Shown: one piece after another, positions 33,801 to 40,330 of the stretch
How positions within the stretch are numbered: the first letter of the stretch is position 1
How the letters are laid out: each line of letters starts with the position of its first letter
Assembly (NCBI GenBank): GCA_947628695.1
Contig: CANRAV010000017.1
Span: 1 to 40,364 of the forward strand
DNA length: 40,364 nucleotides
Direction: 5' to 3'
Origin: an uncultured Clostridia bacterium
GTDB taxonomy: Bacteria; Bacillota; Clostridia; Oscillospirales; CAG-382
Translations under genes and position numbers: made by a program
Notes under the pieces: model-generated
Seen by the model: only the letters and a program-made list of their open reading frames with translations
Databases searched by the model: none
What the model was told of the DNA's origin: nothing

Positions 33801-35469
33801 CGTTGAGGGCATAGACGCATGGTGCGTTGACGGCTTCGACGGCGAGTATGACGGCTTCATGGCAGCAGAGAGCTATCAGAGGTACAGCCTTGACACTTCC
33901 AAGAAGCTTGCAAACCTTGAAAAGACATTAGGCACCAGGGATAACGCATACGTTATAGCCATCAAGGCTGCCGACTATCTCCCGGACTACACCGTAACCT
34001 ACAAGGACGGCCTTGGCGGCAGCGTATTTGCAGACGTTGTTTACACCGCTAAGGAAGGCAAGCCGACTCCTGCATTCAACGCAGAGGGCACCGATCCTAC
34101 CCGTGAGGGCTACACCTTCGCAGGCTGGGATCCCGAAGTTGCAGGCACCGTTTCCGGCAACGCTGTTTACAACGCTAAGTGGACGGCTAACGAGTACGAA
34201 ATTACCGTTGACCCCGCTAACGGCAGCGCAGAGTACACCGTAACCCTCACCTATGAGGACACCATAGGCGACAAGGTTTCCACTCCCACCCGTGCAGGCT
34301 ACACCTTCGCAGGCTGGAAGGACGGGGAAGGCAATGATGTCGAGACCGCTAAGAAGTACGACGGCAGCTTCACAAAGCTTACTGCTCAGTGGGCAGCTGA
34401 CGACTGCATCATTACAGTCGACCCCAATAACGGCGATAAGACTTACACCGTCATCATCACCTGTGACGACGTTGTCGGCACTAAGCTCACCACTCCCACC
34501 CGCAAGCACTACACCTTCGCAGGCTGGGTAGACGAAAACGGCAAGGCAGTTGATCTCACCGCTAAGTACGACGGCAGCTTCACCAAGGTTACCGCTCAGT
34601 GGACCGCTACCAAGTACATTGTAACCGTTGATCCTCAGAACGGCTCCGCGACCTACACCGTAGAGCTCTCCTTCGAGGACGTTATAGGCTCCGTTCTTAC
34701 CGAGCCCGCTCGCGAGAATTACAACTTCGCCGGCTGGATCGACAACGACGGCAAGGACGTTGACGTAAACAAGACTTACGACGGCAGCTTCAACAAGCTC
34801 ACCGCTAAGTGGACCGCTAAGGAATACCTTGTAACCGTTGATCCTAAGAACGGCACCGAGGCTTATCCTGTTACGATCACCCTTGAGGACGTTATAAATG
34901 ATAAGATCGCCGACCCCGTTCGTGAGAACTACACCTTCGCGGGCTGGACGGACGAAAACGGCAACACCGTTGACACCTCAAAGAAGTACGACGGTAGCTT
35001 CACCAAGCTTAACGCTAACTGGACCGCCGCTTACGACTTCTTCACATTCACCAAGGACGCCAACACCGAATACGTAGTGCTCGACAAAGAGGCAGGCGTT
35101 ATCACCTTCAAGGCCGGCGCAAAGACGGTTGAAGAGATAAAGGCTTTGTTCGTTGACGAGACCCTCACGTTTGCCAAGGCAGCAGGCGATGCCGTTGCCG
35201 AGGGCAGCGTTGGCACGGGCTTCACCGTAACCTCCACCATCGGCGAGAACTCCAAGACTATAAGCGTTTTGGTACTCGGCGACGTCGACGGTGACGGTGA
35301 CATTGACAAGGACGACTACACCACCCTTCTTGAGACTATCAAGGGCACCGTAACGCTTGAAGGTCTTTACTTCAAGGCTGCGGACGTAATCTCTCCCGAG
35401 GGCAAGCTTACCACCAGGGACGCTACGAAGCTCAACGCCTTCATCAACGGCACGGTTAAGTCGTTTTAA
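27817..35469 (+). CDS. Giant secreted beta-helix/InlB-repeat protein with C-terminal dockerin-like domain
   Basis: 2550 residues. Signal peptide (about 1-29), a Pro/Glu/Asp linker (61-74), a right-handed beta-helix with GGAIY-type rungs (77-422), three short repeats ending in NGWxNxKxMVTD (about 507-785), three tandem ~400-residue modules starting at EHAVARLEET (about 922, 1317, 1723), each with its own NGGAIYV/TGNxAxGxGGAIY beta-helix and a GDDIV...DAWCVDGFDG segment, then four 70-residue Flg_new/InlB-like repeats (about 2127-2405). The end carries GDVDGDGDIDKDDYTTLL, a dockerin calcium loop; the second loop is degenerate. No LPXTG or SLH motif, so attachment is probably by the dockerin. Likely adhesin or glycan-binding scaffold. 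ATG follows AAGGAG. Confidence 0.9.
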   Translation: MKQAKWSKILTWVLCVAMLFTLLPANVFADNAKSSAETAAVADEIETMAIKKPPVESSVAPEPDPEPEPVDPGTLADDTVAINLKTNKQYTTLDAAAAGSKKGETIQIVRDCTVSKSISPISHASVYMATTPVTVTRAEGYTGTMFSYGSGNYDLTLKGPITLDGQKSESKDTNDWAYTSSLINISGKGGKIVIGSGVVLKNNRAFSKSGTVNGGAIYISGAVDLTIEEGAKIIGCEAKTSGGAIYAAGPGINYTCEIVIAGEISGNKALGLNGYDESNQVTRDGVGGAIFVCGSANGNMYSQAQNKVVIKGTAVLDGNSALYRGGAIGIMQQDNSTRRAQVVVEEGAKITNNSARLGGAISAATDSVNGGFCSLVEINGAVDISGNKATEKGNGIYCDNNGHTYNQDEYCGLVLSGAASFEDDIYLDSEAKIGLKEDWTGEVNVSLPEQTQSQTRVAVRVLSIEENGTVPETLGQELDPSQPANLHLNLAGKAVDKNGDITEEANVHIYIYKNGNTSKPVVSTTLKGVASGTVVKLDINDYYKSSYGFDFSGWYGGDGAWNSGYMNGKPGTETVTIGNGWYNIKAMVTDYETVHVMIYANGNTEKAVKDVAIGTALHGSKLKVSDINIADYYTSPYTWISEDYGYKFEGWFNDGKWNSFKAGKEVAPLKDDEITVNGWTNLKCMVTDEQPVQLYIYRNGDTEKPYQTLYLDPVLRGETLDVSAIDINDYYSHKEGFVFEGWYNDGGWSSYLAGGKPTALTEIKVNGWTNLKCMVTDYETVTVQSVVNGEKKSAEEVWSSDKVLHGTPLAEVLEAIELEEREGYTIFKWYDWDNFGQKIADDAVVLGPTNVYYSYEANSYEITYTDGVGGAAFEDVVLIGRYGFDTPVPEGLPTQYDEYLFTGWEPSVQDKVTGAITYTAKWEHAVARLEETKKLYASLNEIFEDANDLFDAGQIESASITLLQDWTENLAEADEKYAHADAEFTWFSGVGKEFNVVIDLGGHTLKGTGKRAVLYFNRPTARNTRWNINITIQNGTITGGYSSGSEPSTYSKNGGAIEVASNNSKMTLNLKDLTITGNRTTGNGGAVYVSSANTIALTVDNCKINGNEAANGGAVYGRSITVKNNSEITGNKASATGGAIYMWGTISMDLTVEPTAKIYNNTAATYGDDIVMATTAKRNYEYHLADPAAWGVEGVDAWCVDGFDGEYDNFKTLETVTRYDYETSKKLSEYDLKLGSSKPGHMIAIKAAAYLPEYKITYKDGMFNGEAFEDIVLEGRQDRATPVPENVPEQYGEYIFKGWEPAIAEKVTGDATYVAQWEHAVARLEETGKLYMSLNEVFDEAEDAFDPGRDGTSTLDSITVTLLQDWTENLAEADEKYAHADSEFVWVTSLYSPDKDLNLVFDLNNHTLTGTGRRSVLSFRRTGSGAAKWSFNVTVKNGTITGGVANAVAPSTYANNGGGIEINSAGKADVLFQNLTIKGNRTTGSGGAIYVQTSNSHPVTVEGCTITDNEAASGGAIYGRELTVKKSTITGNKATGEGEFSGRGGAIYMWGSITFELNVDAESRIYGNSAVHLGDDIVMCTTSTRTFEYNLTDPAQWGVDGIDAWCVDGFDGLYTDYQALEIITRYNLETSKKLASLTMSRGSRDPGYIIAIKAADYLPEYKITYKDGFDGKAFEDIVLIGREGRKTPVPENVPEQYDEYIFRGWSPEIVDPVTGDATYVAQWEHAVARLEETGKLYTSLKEAFEDAEDAFDPGRDGSISTPDSVTVTLLQNWTEPTPDIYADVDFSWNPGLSKYSKNVNFTFDLNGHTLTGSGNKTVLYIGRSGSGSAKIWLYVTIKNGTITGGNGSSYGGGIGIRSQSNSNVDIVLKDLVIENNKTTGTGGGVYVATSYAHSVTVDNCIIRNNEAASGGGISSRELTVVKSTITDNKATGDAKNSGRGGGIYIWGNSTAKLSIDAESKIYHNTASQLGDDIVAANTRNKTTFEYKLADPAKWGVEGIDAWCVDGFDGEYDGFMAAESYQRYSLDTSKKLANLEKTLGTRDNAYVIAIKAADYLPDYTVTYKDGLGGSVFADVVYTAKEGKPTPAFNAEGTDPTREGYTFAGWDPEVAGTVSGNAVYNAKWTANEYEITVDPANGSAEYTVTLTYEDTIGDKVSTPTRAGYTFAGWKDGEGNDVETAKKYDGSFTKLTAQWAADDCIITVDPNNGDKTYTVIITCDDVVGTKLTTPTRKHYTFAGWVDENGKAVDLTAKYDGSFTKVTAQWTATKYIVTVDPQNGSATYTVELSFEDVIGSVLTEPARENYNFAGWIDNDGKDVDVNKTYDGSFNKLTAKWTAKEYLVTVDPKNGTEAYPVTITLEDVINDKIADPVRENYTFAGWTDENGNTVDTSKKYDGSFTKLNANWTAAYDFFTFTKDANTEYVVLDKEAGVITFKAGAKTVEEIKALFVDETLTFAKAAGDAVAEGSVGTGFTVTSTIGENSKTISVLVLGDVDGDGDIDKDDYTTLLETIKGTVTLEGLYFKAADVISPEGKLTTRDATKLNAFINGTVKSF
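30581..33960 (+). repeat. Three tandem ~1.2-kb coding modules
   Basis: The phrase encoding EHAVARLEET starts near 30581, 31766 and 32984, giving periods of 1185 and 1218 bp. The modules are similar in DNA as well as protein, implying duplication. Confidence 0.88.
34195..35031 (+). repeat. Four tandem 210-bp coding repeats
   Basis: Units begin at 34195, 34405, 34615 and 34825, each encoding about 70 residues with TVDPxNG, FAGW and KYDGSF; the last is 207 bp. Flg_new/InlB B-type repeats. Confidence 0.92.
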
Positions 35470-35504
35470 TCAAAGATAACGGCGGTTTCTTCCGCCGCAC
35501 AAAG

Positions 35505-35535
35505 AAGGGGCCGGCGCAAATGCGCCGGCCCCTTT
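35505..35535 (+). terminator. Terminator of giant gene
   Basis: AAGGGGCCGGCGC (35505-35517) pairs with GCGCCGGCCCCTT (35522-35534); a smaller GGCGG/CCGCC hairpin (35481-35495) precedes it. Confidence 0.88.
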
Positions 35536-35544
35536 GGCTATATT

Positions 35545-35628
35545 GCAGAGCAAGCAAAAACGTGGATTGCTTTTCGTCAACGGATATGGTATAATTTTAC
35601 CGGTACAGACCGAAAAGACGGAATTTGA
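35545..35628 (+). repeat. 84-bp direct repeat, copy 1 (promoter-bearing)
   Basis: Closely matches 36758-36841. It contains TTGCTT (35567-35572), 17 bp, TATAAT (35590-35595), then TTTTACCGGTACA. It drives the TfoX-like pseudogene. Confidence 0.85.
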
Positions 35629-35637
35629 GGTGTAATA

Positions 35638-35961
35638 ATGGCGTCAAGTAAAGAATATTTGGACTTTGTTTTAGAGCAATTGTCAGAATTGGACGAAATA
35701 ACATATCGTGCTATGATGGGCGAATTTATCATCTATTAGCGCGGCAAAATCGTAGGCGGTATCTATGATGACCGGCTGCTTGTAAAACCGACAAAATCGG
35801 CAATCGCCTATATGCCGACGGCGACCTTTGAATTGCCCTATGAGGGAGCAAAAGAGATGCTGTTGGTGAATGATGTTGACAACAGTGAGTTCTTGGCAGG
35901 CCTATTTAACGCCATGTATGAGGAATTGCCGGCACTGAAACCGAAAAAGAATAGCCTTTAA
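35638..35961 (+). pseudogene. TfoX N-domain-like gene interrupted by TAG
   Basis: The frame reads MASSKEYLDFVLEQLSELD, then YRAMMGEFIIY, an in-frame TAG at 35737-35739, and continues RGKIVGGIYDDRLLVKPTKS to a TAA at 35959-35961. Both halves together match the ~107-residue TfoX N-terminal family, where a Tyr normally follows this position (YYRGK), so a single Tyr-to-stop change explains it. GAGGTG ribosome binding site is intact. TAG is an ordinary stop elsewhere in the window, so recoding is unlikely. Sequencing error cannot be excluded. Confidence 0.85.
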
Positions 35962-36040
35962 AAGAGGAAAGAACCTTGTATGAACGGATGATTCCCTTTC
36001 ATAGCCGCTAATTTTTGGAAAAGATAAGTCGGCAAGGAGT

Positions 36041-36691
36041 ATGAATGCAGATATGGATAAAACATTTTGGGATCGAACGTGGGAAACGATTGCGCCTGAA
36101 CGTATATTATCATATGCCGCCGGTTTTGACATGGCAGAAGATTCTATTATCGCTTTCCTGCAGAAAAAGAAAGCGGAATATGTCTGTGATGCCGGATGTG
36201 GATGCGGTGTCTATTCGCTTAAGCTGGCGCGATTTGGTTTTGCTGTCTCCGGTTTTGACATCGCTGAGGATGCTGTCCTGCTAACGAAAAAACTACTCTC
36301 AGAGAATGGATATTCGACACAGGGCTTCAAGCGAGCCAATGTTCTTTCAACAGGGTATCCGTCCAAAAGCTTTGATGCCGTCGTTGCCAGAGATGTCATT
36401 GACCATATGCCGATTAAGCATGGCATTGATGCAATTAAGGAGTTTTTTCGTATCGTTAGACCGGGCGGTTTCGTACTATTGACTTTGGATGCAGCAGACA
36501 GCGAATACGAATTAGAACCGCATGAAACAAACAAAGACGGAGACTATTTGTTCATTCAAGGCAAATGGAACGGAATGGTGTTTCATCCGTATTCTGATTT
36601 GGAAATAAAAAAACTGACGGATGGAATTAAATACAATATATTGCTTTCAAATGGAAATGGTTTCATTGTTGCTCTTGGAGTGGGTGAATAG
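36041..36691 (+). CDS. Class I SAM-dependent methyltransferase
   Basis: 216 residues. VCDAGCGCGVYSLKLARFGFAVSGFDIAEDAV contains the SAM-binding GxGxG motif I; FDAVVARDVIDHMP and FFRIVRPGGFVLLTLDA are motifs typical of Methyltransf_11/25. AAGGAG precedes ATG. The substrate is unknown. Composition is more AT-rich than the thiamine region, and it lies between two 84-bp direct repeats, suggesting an acquired segment. Confidence 0.9.
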   Translation: MNADMDKTFWDRTWETIAPERILSYAAGFDMAEDSIIAFLQKKKAEYVCDAGCGCGVYSLKLARFGFAVSGFDIAEDAVLLTKKLLSENGYSTQGFKRANVLSTGYPSKSFDAVVARDVIDHMPIKHGIDAIKEFFRIVRPGGFVLLTLDAADSEYELEPHETNKDGDYLFIQGKWNGMVFHPYSDLEIKKLTDGIKYNILLSNGNGFIVALGVGE

Positions 36692-37095
36692 AAATAACAC
36701 CGGCGGGCAGTTTACAGCTCACGTTCTGCTCTCCGCGTCGCGCACCGCTTGCGGCTCGCAGAGCAGGCAAACTGCGGATTGCTTTTCGTTAATGGATATG
36801 GTATAAATTTTACCGGTACACACCGACAAACGGGAATTTGAAAACCACGATTTCATAAGTGGTTATTGCCCCTCACAGGGCTTTAATAAAATCCTCCAAA
36901 ACGCTTGAAAACAAAGGATTTATCGCAGTGTGTCCGCCTTATCCCTTTATACGATTTCACTTGTGTTTATGCTTCCCTCGCTACCTCATAAGGGCAAAAA
37001 CAAGGGAAGAAAAATCTGATAATAAGATATAACAGCGAGTGGCAATCGGGAAACTGTGACATATGTGCGAATAGATGATACTGGAGGATTTCAGA
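36692..37095. other. Intergenic region: repeat copy 2 and TnpV upstream sequence
   Basis: Holds the 84-bp repeat copy 2, then AACCAC/GTGGTT (36843-36848 with 36859-36864), a possible small hairpin, and sequence leading to tnpV. A ribosome binding site TGGAGG precedes 37096. No further gene recognised. Confidence 0.5.
36758..36841 (+). repeat. 84-bp direct repeat, copy 2 (promoter-bearing)
   Basis: Matches 35545-35628. The promoter here is TTGCTT (36779-36784), 17 bp, TATAAA (36802-36807). Confidence 0.85.
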
Positions 37096-37476
37096 ATGGA
37101 CAAGTACATTTATAACGAAAGCAACGGTCTTTGGTATGAGTTACAGGGCGAGTATTACATCCCCTGCCTGGAATTACCCGCCGAAAAAGATGAAAGGCAT
37201 ATCGGCGTATGGGGGCAAAGGTATTTGCGCTATCTGCGGGAGTGTCAGAGGGTTACATATACCAATCTTCTTACAAGTGGCAGATTGAATGATTATTTAG
37301 CCGACATTGACGAACAGGCGGAGGAACTGTTTTTCCGGCTTGTAAAGGAAATGGCAGAGCATGAAGGCATAACCGAGGAACTGAAAGCAGAGCAGCCTAT
37401 GCTTTGGGTCGGCAGAATGAACGAGATACGGGCGAGAGCGAGAGAAATCGTAAACGCTGACATCATTTACAACTGA
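37096..37476 (+). CDS. tnpV: Transposon-encoded protein TnpV
   Basis: 126 residues. KYIYNESNGLWYELQGEYY, VWGQRYLRYLRECQRVTY and NLLTSGRLNDYLADIDEQAE are the TnpV family hallmarks. These small proteins occur in conjugative and other transposons of gut Firmicutes; their function is not known. GGAGG precedes the ATG. No transposase or integrase is visible in the window, so this may be a remnant or an edge of an element. A terminator follows. Confidence 0.92.
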   Translation: MDKYIYNESNGLWYELQGEYYIPCLELPAEKDERHIGVWGQRYLRYLRECQRVTYTNLLTSGRLNDYLADIDEQAEELFFRLVKEMAEHEGITEELKAEQPMLWVGRMNEIRARAREIVNADIIYN

Positions 37477-37507
37477 GCAAAAGTAACGCTTATTACCTCA
37501 AAAAACG

Positions 37508-37542
37508 CGGTGGGCAGGGATAATCCTTGCCCACCGTTTTTT
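37508..37542 (+). terminator. tnpV terminator
   Basis: CGGTGGGCAGGG (37508-37519) pairs with CCTTGCCCACCG (37525-37536) followed by six T. Confidence 0.9.
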
Positions 37543-37690
37543 CTGCGCTGGGAAAGGCTTGAAACATGCGATTTTGACATCTAAAAGCGTTTCTTTTGCC
37601 GTTCTGTGTTACTCAGTAGAAATATTCACGATTTTGTAGTAGAATCTTTAATGGAAGTCCTATGCGGAAGTTGCTTTTGCCTGTTATTCT

Positions 37691-37759
37691 ACCACCTATA
37701 TGCAAATAGCGACCACCTATTGAAAAGCAGTGGCACTTGCGTTCCTGCAATCTTATACT
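37691..37759 (+). promoter_or_regulatory. LytTR-type direct repeats and weak promoter
   Basis: ACCACCTAT occurs at 37691-37699 and 37712-37720, separated by 12 bp. Two 9-bp direct repeats 12 bp apart is the geometry of AgrA/LytTR sites. Ten bp further lies TGGCAC (37731-37736), 17 bp, TATACT (37754-37759): a poor -35 as expected for an activated promoter. It drives the LytTR gene itself. Confidence 0.65.
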
Positions 37760-37784
37760 ATAGCCGTGGAAAGGAGGTAATCGG

Positions 37785-38225
37785 ATGAAGATTGAAATCA
37801 AAATCGACGAGGGCTGCGCCGAGCCGAAAATTATCGTTGTGACGAACAAGGTAACAGATGAAATCAACGAAATTGTGAAAAGGCTTTCGGGAGAGCAGTC
37901 TCAAGTGACAGCGGGTTTTCGTGATGAACAAGTGATTGTGTTAGAGCCAAATCAAATCGTCCGAATCTACGCATCAAACGGAAAAGTGTATGCCGAAGCT
38001 GAAAACGGCACATACCTTCTCCGGCTGCGGCTATATGAAATGGAACAGCGCCTTGCAAACCAATCCTTCGTGCGAATATCCAACTCGGAAATCATCAATC
38101 TGAAAAAAGTCAGGGGCTTTGATTTGAGCTTTGCGGGAACAATTTGCGTTTCTCTCTTAAACGGAACGGTTACTTATGTTTCAAGACGCTATGTCGCCAA
38201 AATCAAACAATTATTAGGAATATGA
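37785..38225 (+). CDS. LytTR-family DNA-binding regulator
   Basis: 146 residues. No receiver domain; the C-terminal ~100 residues form a LytTR domain (EPNQIVRIYASNGKVYAEAENGTYLLRLRLYEMEQRL, FVRISNSEIINLKKVRGF, VTYVSRRYVAKIKQLLGI). AAGGAGG ribosome binding site. The adjacent DUF3021 membrane protein is the usual partner, thought to inhibit the LytTR protein at the membrane. Direct repeats upstream suggest autoregulation. Confidence 0.93.
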   Translation: MKIEIKIDEGCAEPKIIVVTNKVTDEINEIVKRLSGEQSQVTAGFRDEQVIVLEPNQIVRIYASNGKVYAEAENGTYLLRLRLYEMEQRLANQSFVRISNSEIINLKKVRGFDLSFAGTICVSLLNGTVTYVSRRYVAKIKQLLGI

Positions 38226-38235
38226 GGTGGTCAAG

Positions 38236-38700
38236 ATGAAAAAACAAATTATAAAACGGGGATTATTCGGATTCCCGGTAGGCATTGCAATCGGGTTTGT
38301 AATTACTATATTGATTTCAGCCTGCGTTGGGAACGGATCCTTTTACCCCGTCACGCCGGAACTCATCAACACAATGGGAAACGAACTGAATGCGGTCATT
38401 TTGCAGACTGTTCTATGCGGTATCATGGGGACGGGCTTTGCAATGGCATCCGTTATCTGGGAGCTTGATTCGTGGAGCCTTGCAAAGCAAAGCGGCATAT
38501 ACTTTCTGATTGCGTGTATCCTTATGCTGCCGATTGCTTATATTGCGGGCTGGATGGAGCATTCCATCGGCGGCTTCCTCTCCTATGTGGGAATCTTCGT
38601 GGCGATTTTTATTGCCGTCTGGCTTGCGCAGTACCTAAGCTGGAAGCGGAAAATAAAGAAAATGAACGAACTTGTCAACAAAGAGGACGGGAAACAATAG
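38236..38700 (+). CDS. DUF3021-family membrane protein
   Basis: 154 residues with four predicted spans (GIAIGFVITILISACV, VILQTVLCGIMGTGFAMASVIW, IYFLIACILMLPIAYIAG, FLSYVGIFVAIFIAVWLAQYL) and a basic cytoplasmic tail. It lies 10 nt after the LytTR gene; ATG at 38236 is favoured over a GTG at 38227 because GAGG lies 8 nt upstream. Members act as membrane antagonists of LytTR regulators. The signal sensed is unknown. Confidence 0.9.
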   Translation: MKKQIIKRGLFGFPVGIAIGFVITILISACVGNGSFYPVTPELINTMGNELNAVILQTVLCGIMGTGFAMASVIWELDSWSLAKQSGIYFLIACILMLPIAYIAGWMEHSIGGFLSYVGIFVAIFIAVWLAQYLSWKRKIKKMNELVNKEDGKQ

Positions 38701-38809
38701 ATGTAATGAGCAGAGAGCCACATTGTTTTCTTTTGAACCGAATAAATGTCATATTGCCGCTTGGTTTTGAAATAATCAGGCGGCTGTTTCTCTATTTTCG
38801 GAAACCCTA

Positions 38810-38883
38810 TTGACAAACATAGATGCCAAGAGTATAATGCAATCTGACAATGATAATTGTCAATAAGACAAAGCAGATTGTCA
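38810..38883 (+). promoter_or_regulatory. Promoter and palindromic operator of XRE operon
   Basis: TTGACA (38810-38815), 17 bp, TATAAT (38833-38838). TGACAAT-GATA-ATTGTCA (38845-38862) starts at the predicted transcription start, and another ATTGTCA lies at 38877-38883. CAATCTG (38840-38846) and CAGATTG (38874-38880) form a wider inverted repeat. Probably an XRE autorepressor site. Confidence 0.75.
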
Positions 38884-38897
38884 TTTGGAGGTGCTGT

Positions 38898-39113
38898 ATG
38901 ATATTGCGAAACCGTTTGAAAGAACGCAGAGCCGCACTGAATGTCAATCAACAGGAAATGGGGCGCTTATGCGGCGTTTCAAGGCAGACAATCAGCCTGA
39001 TTGAACGGGGCGACTATTCGCCGTCTGTCACCCTTGCCCTGACGATTGCAAAGGTATGCGGCGTTACGGTGGAAGAGGTTTTCTATTTACAGGAGGAAGA
39101 AGAAAATGGATAA
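38898..39113 (+). CDS. XRE-family HTH regulator
   Basis: 71 residues, essentially one helix-turn-helix domain: LRNRLKERRAALNVNQQEMGRLCGVSRQTISLIERGDYSPSVTLALTIAKV. ATG at 38898 follows GGAGGTG. It overlaps the next gene by 8 bases. Small XRE repressors of this type control adjacent DUF3169 membrane proteins. Confidence 0.94.
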   Translation: MILRNRLKERRAALNVNQQEMGRLCGVSRQTISLIERGDYSPSVTLALTIAKVCGVTVEEVFYLQEEEENG

Positions 39114-39897
39114 CAATGAAATCAAGAAGGCAAATCGTAAGGCTCTGCCGAAATTTATGCTCATTATGGTGATATCCCTGCTTATCGGCGGTTTGGGGGG
39201 CTTTTGCTCCGCTAAATATGGGCTGAATAGTCTGTCCGATGGTATGAAAAGCGCAGGGGCGTTTTTCAGTGCATATATTGCCCCGTGGCTGATGCTGGCA
39301 GCAGCGGTTATCTTGCCAGTGGTCTGTATCCCGATTTATCGGAGCACAAAGAAGCTGATTTCCTCTTGGGACGGCGAAAATGAGGAAATATCGGATACGA
39401 TTGACCAAAAACTTTCTATCGTGATTTGGGTTACAAGCGCAGCTTTGATTCTCTCTTATTTCCTCATTGCGGCATCTTATGCCGAAGGATTTGCAACTTT
39501 TGAAAAAGAAAACAGTATTATTCCGTTTTTTGTAGGTATTGCCGGCTTTTTCGCCATTATGATTGAAGCGGTTATCCTCCAGCAGAAATGCGTCGATTCA
39601 GCCAAGAAAACGAATCCCGAAAAAACGGCGTCCGTCTATGATACGAAGTTCCACAAGAAATGGATGGACAGCTGCGACGAAGCCGAGAAAATAATGATTG
39701 GCAAGTGTGCGTTTAAGGCTTATGCCGCCACGAATGCAGTCTGTACGGTTCTATCCATTGTGCTTGCCATATGTGCCCTTATTCTCGGAATAGGCTTTTT
39801 ACCGTCTCTTACAGTATGCCTTATTTGGATTGTCAATCAGTCGGTATATTGCAAGGAAGCGTTAAAGTATTCTAAGGCTGGAAACAAGATTTCCTGA
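39106..39897 (+). CDS. DUF3169-family membrane protein
   Basis: 263 residues with six predicted membrane spans, including FMLIMVISLLIGGLGGF, WLMLAAAVILPVVCIPIY, IVIWVTSAALILSYFLIAA, IIPFFVGIAGFFAIMIEAVIL, CTVLSIVLAICALILGIGF. It starts 8 nt before the XRE stop, with the ribosome binding site inside the XRE gene. Family function unknown; probably a membrane partner or target of the regulator. Confidence 0.88.
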   Translation: MDNNEIKKANRKALPKFMLIMVISLLIGGLGGFCSAKYGLNSLSDGMKSAGAFFSAYIAPWLMLAAAVILPVVCIPIYRSTKKLISSWDGENEEISDTIDQKLSIVIWVTSAALILSYFLIAASYAEGFATFEKENSIIPFFVGIAGFFAIMIEAVILQQKCVDSAKKTNPEKTASVYDTKFHKKWMDSCDEAEKIMIGKCAFKAYAATNAVCTVLSIVLAICALILGIGFLPSLTVCLIWIVNQSVYCKEALKYSKAGNKIS

Positions 39898-39919
39898 TGG
39901 AAAAGCAGGAGGACAGGCA

Positions 39920-40282
39920 ATGACAAATTATTTGTGGATTGTTGTTATTCTGATTATCTTTTTGTGTATCAGGAAAAAGCGACGAACAGCGGCGGCTGTG
40001 TGGCAAATACAAAACCGAAGAAAACAAAACAAGGAGATATTGGTTATGAAAGAACTTGCAAAGCAATTTATCGGTGAAGAGTGCATCATTTATACGATTA
40101 CTTCAAATGACGGTAGTGTACAGGGAGTTATAAAGGAAATTGATGACGGCGGTATGATAATTGAAAGAAATTCCGGTGAACGGGAAGTTGTAAATCTCGA
40201 TTTTGTCACTCGTATCAGAGAGTATCCGAGAAATAAAAAAGGAAAGAAAAAGTCTAAAATAGATATTGCTTTGGGTGAATAA
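39920..40282 (+). CDS. Small membrane-anchored protein with Sm-like domain (hypothetical)
   Basis: 120 residues. One N-terminal span (YLWIVVILIIFLCI) followed by a basic linker and a beta-rich domain (FIGEECIIYTI, SVQGVIKEIDDGGMIIERNSGEREVVNLDFVTRI) with a pattern reminiscent of Lsm/Hfq-like domains; the tail is Lys-rich. GGAGG precedes ATG. I do not recognise a characterised family. It lies 22 nt after the DUF3169 gene and is probably in the same transcript. Confidence 0.75.
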   Translation: MTNYLWIVVILIIFLCIRKKRRTAAAVWQIQNRRKQNKEILVMKELAKQFIGEECIIYTITSNDGSVQGVIKEIDDGGMIIERNSGEREVVNLDFVTRIREYPRNKKGKKKSKIDIALGE

Positions 40283-40293
40283 GTATAGATGTT

Positions 40294-40330
40294 ACACCCT
40301 GCAAGACGAAAAATCTTGCAGGGTGTTTTC
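40294..40330 (+). terminator. XRE operon terminator
   Basis: ACACCCTGCAAGA (40294-40306) pairs with TCTTGCAGGGTGT (40314-40326), followed by T. Confidence 0.92.

Noticed and set aside
34195-35031. CRISPR-like periodic repeats
   Set aside because: The 210-bp periodicity is coding (Flg_new/InlB repeats), with no short identical repeats and spacers and no cas genes.
35737-35739. TAG recoding (pyrrolysine or amber suppression) in the TfoX-like gene
   Set aside because: TAG ends normal genes in this window (3288-3290, 23458-23460, 36689-36691, 38698-38700), so a simple nonsense change is more likely.
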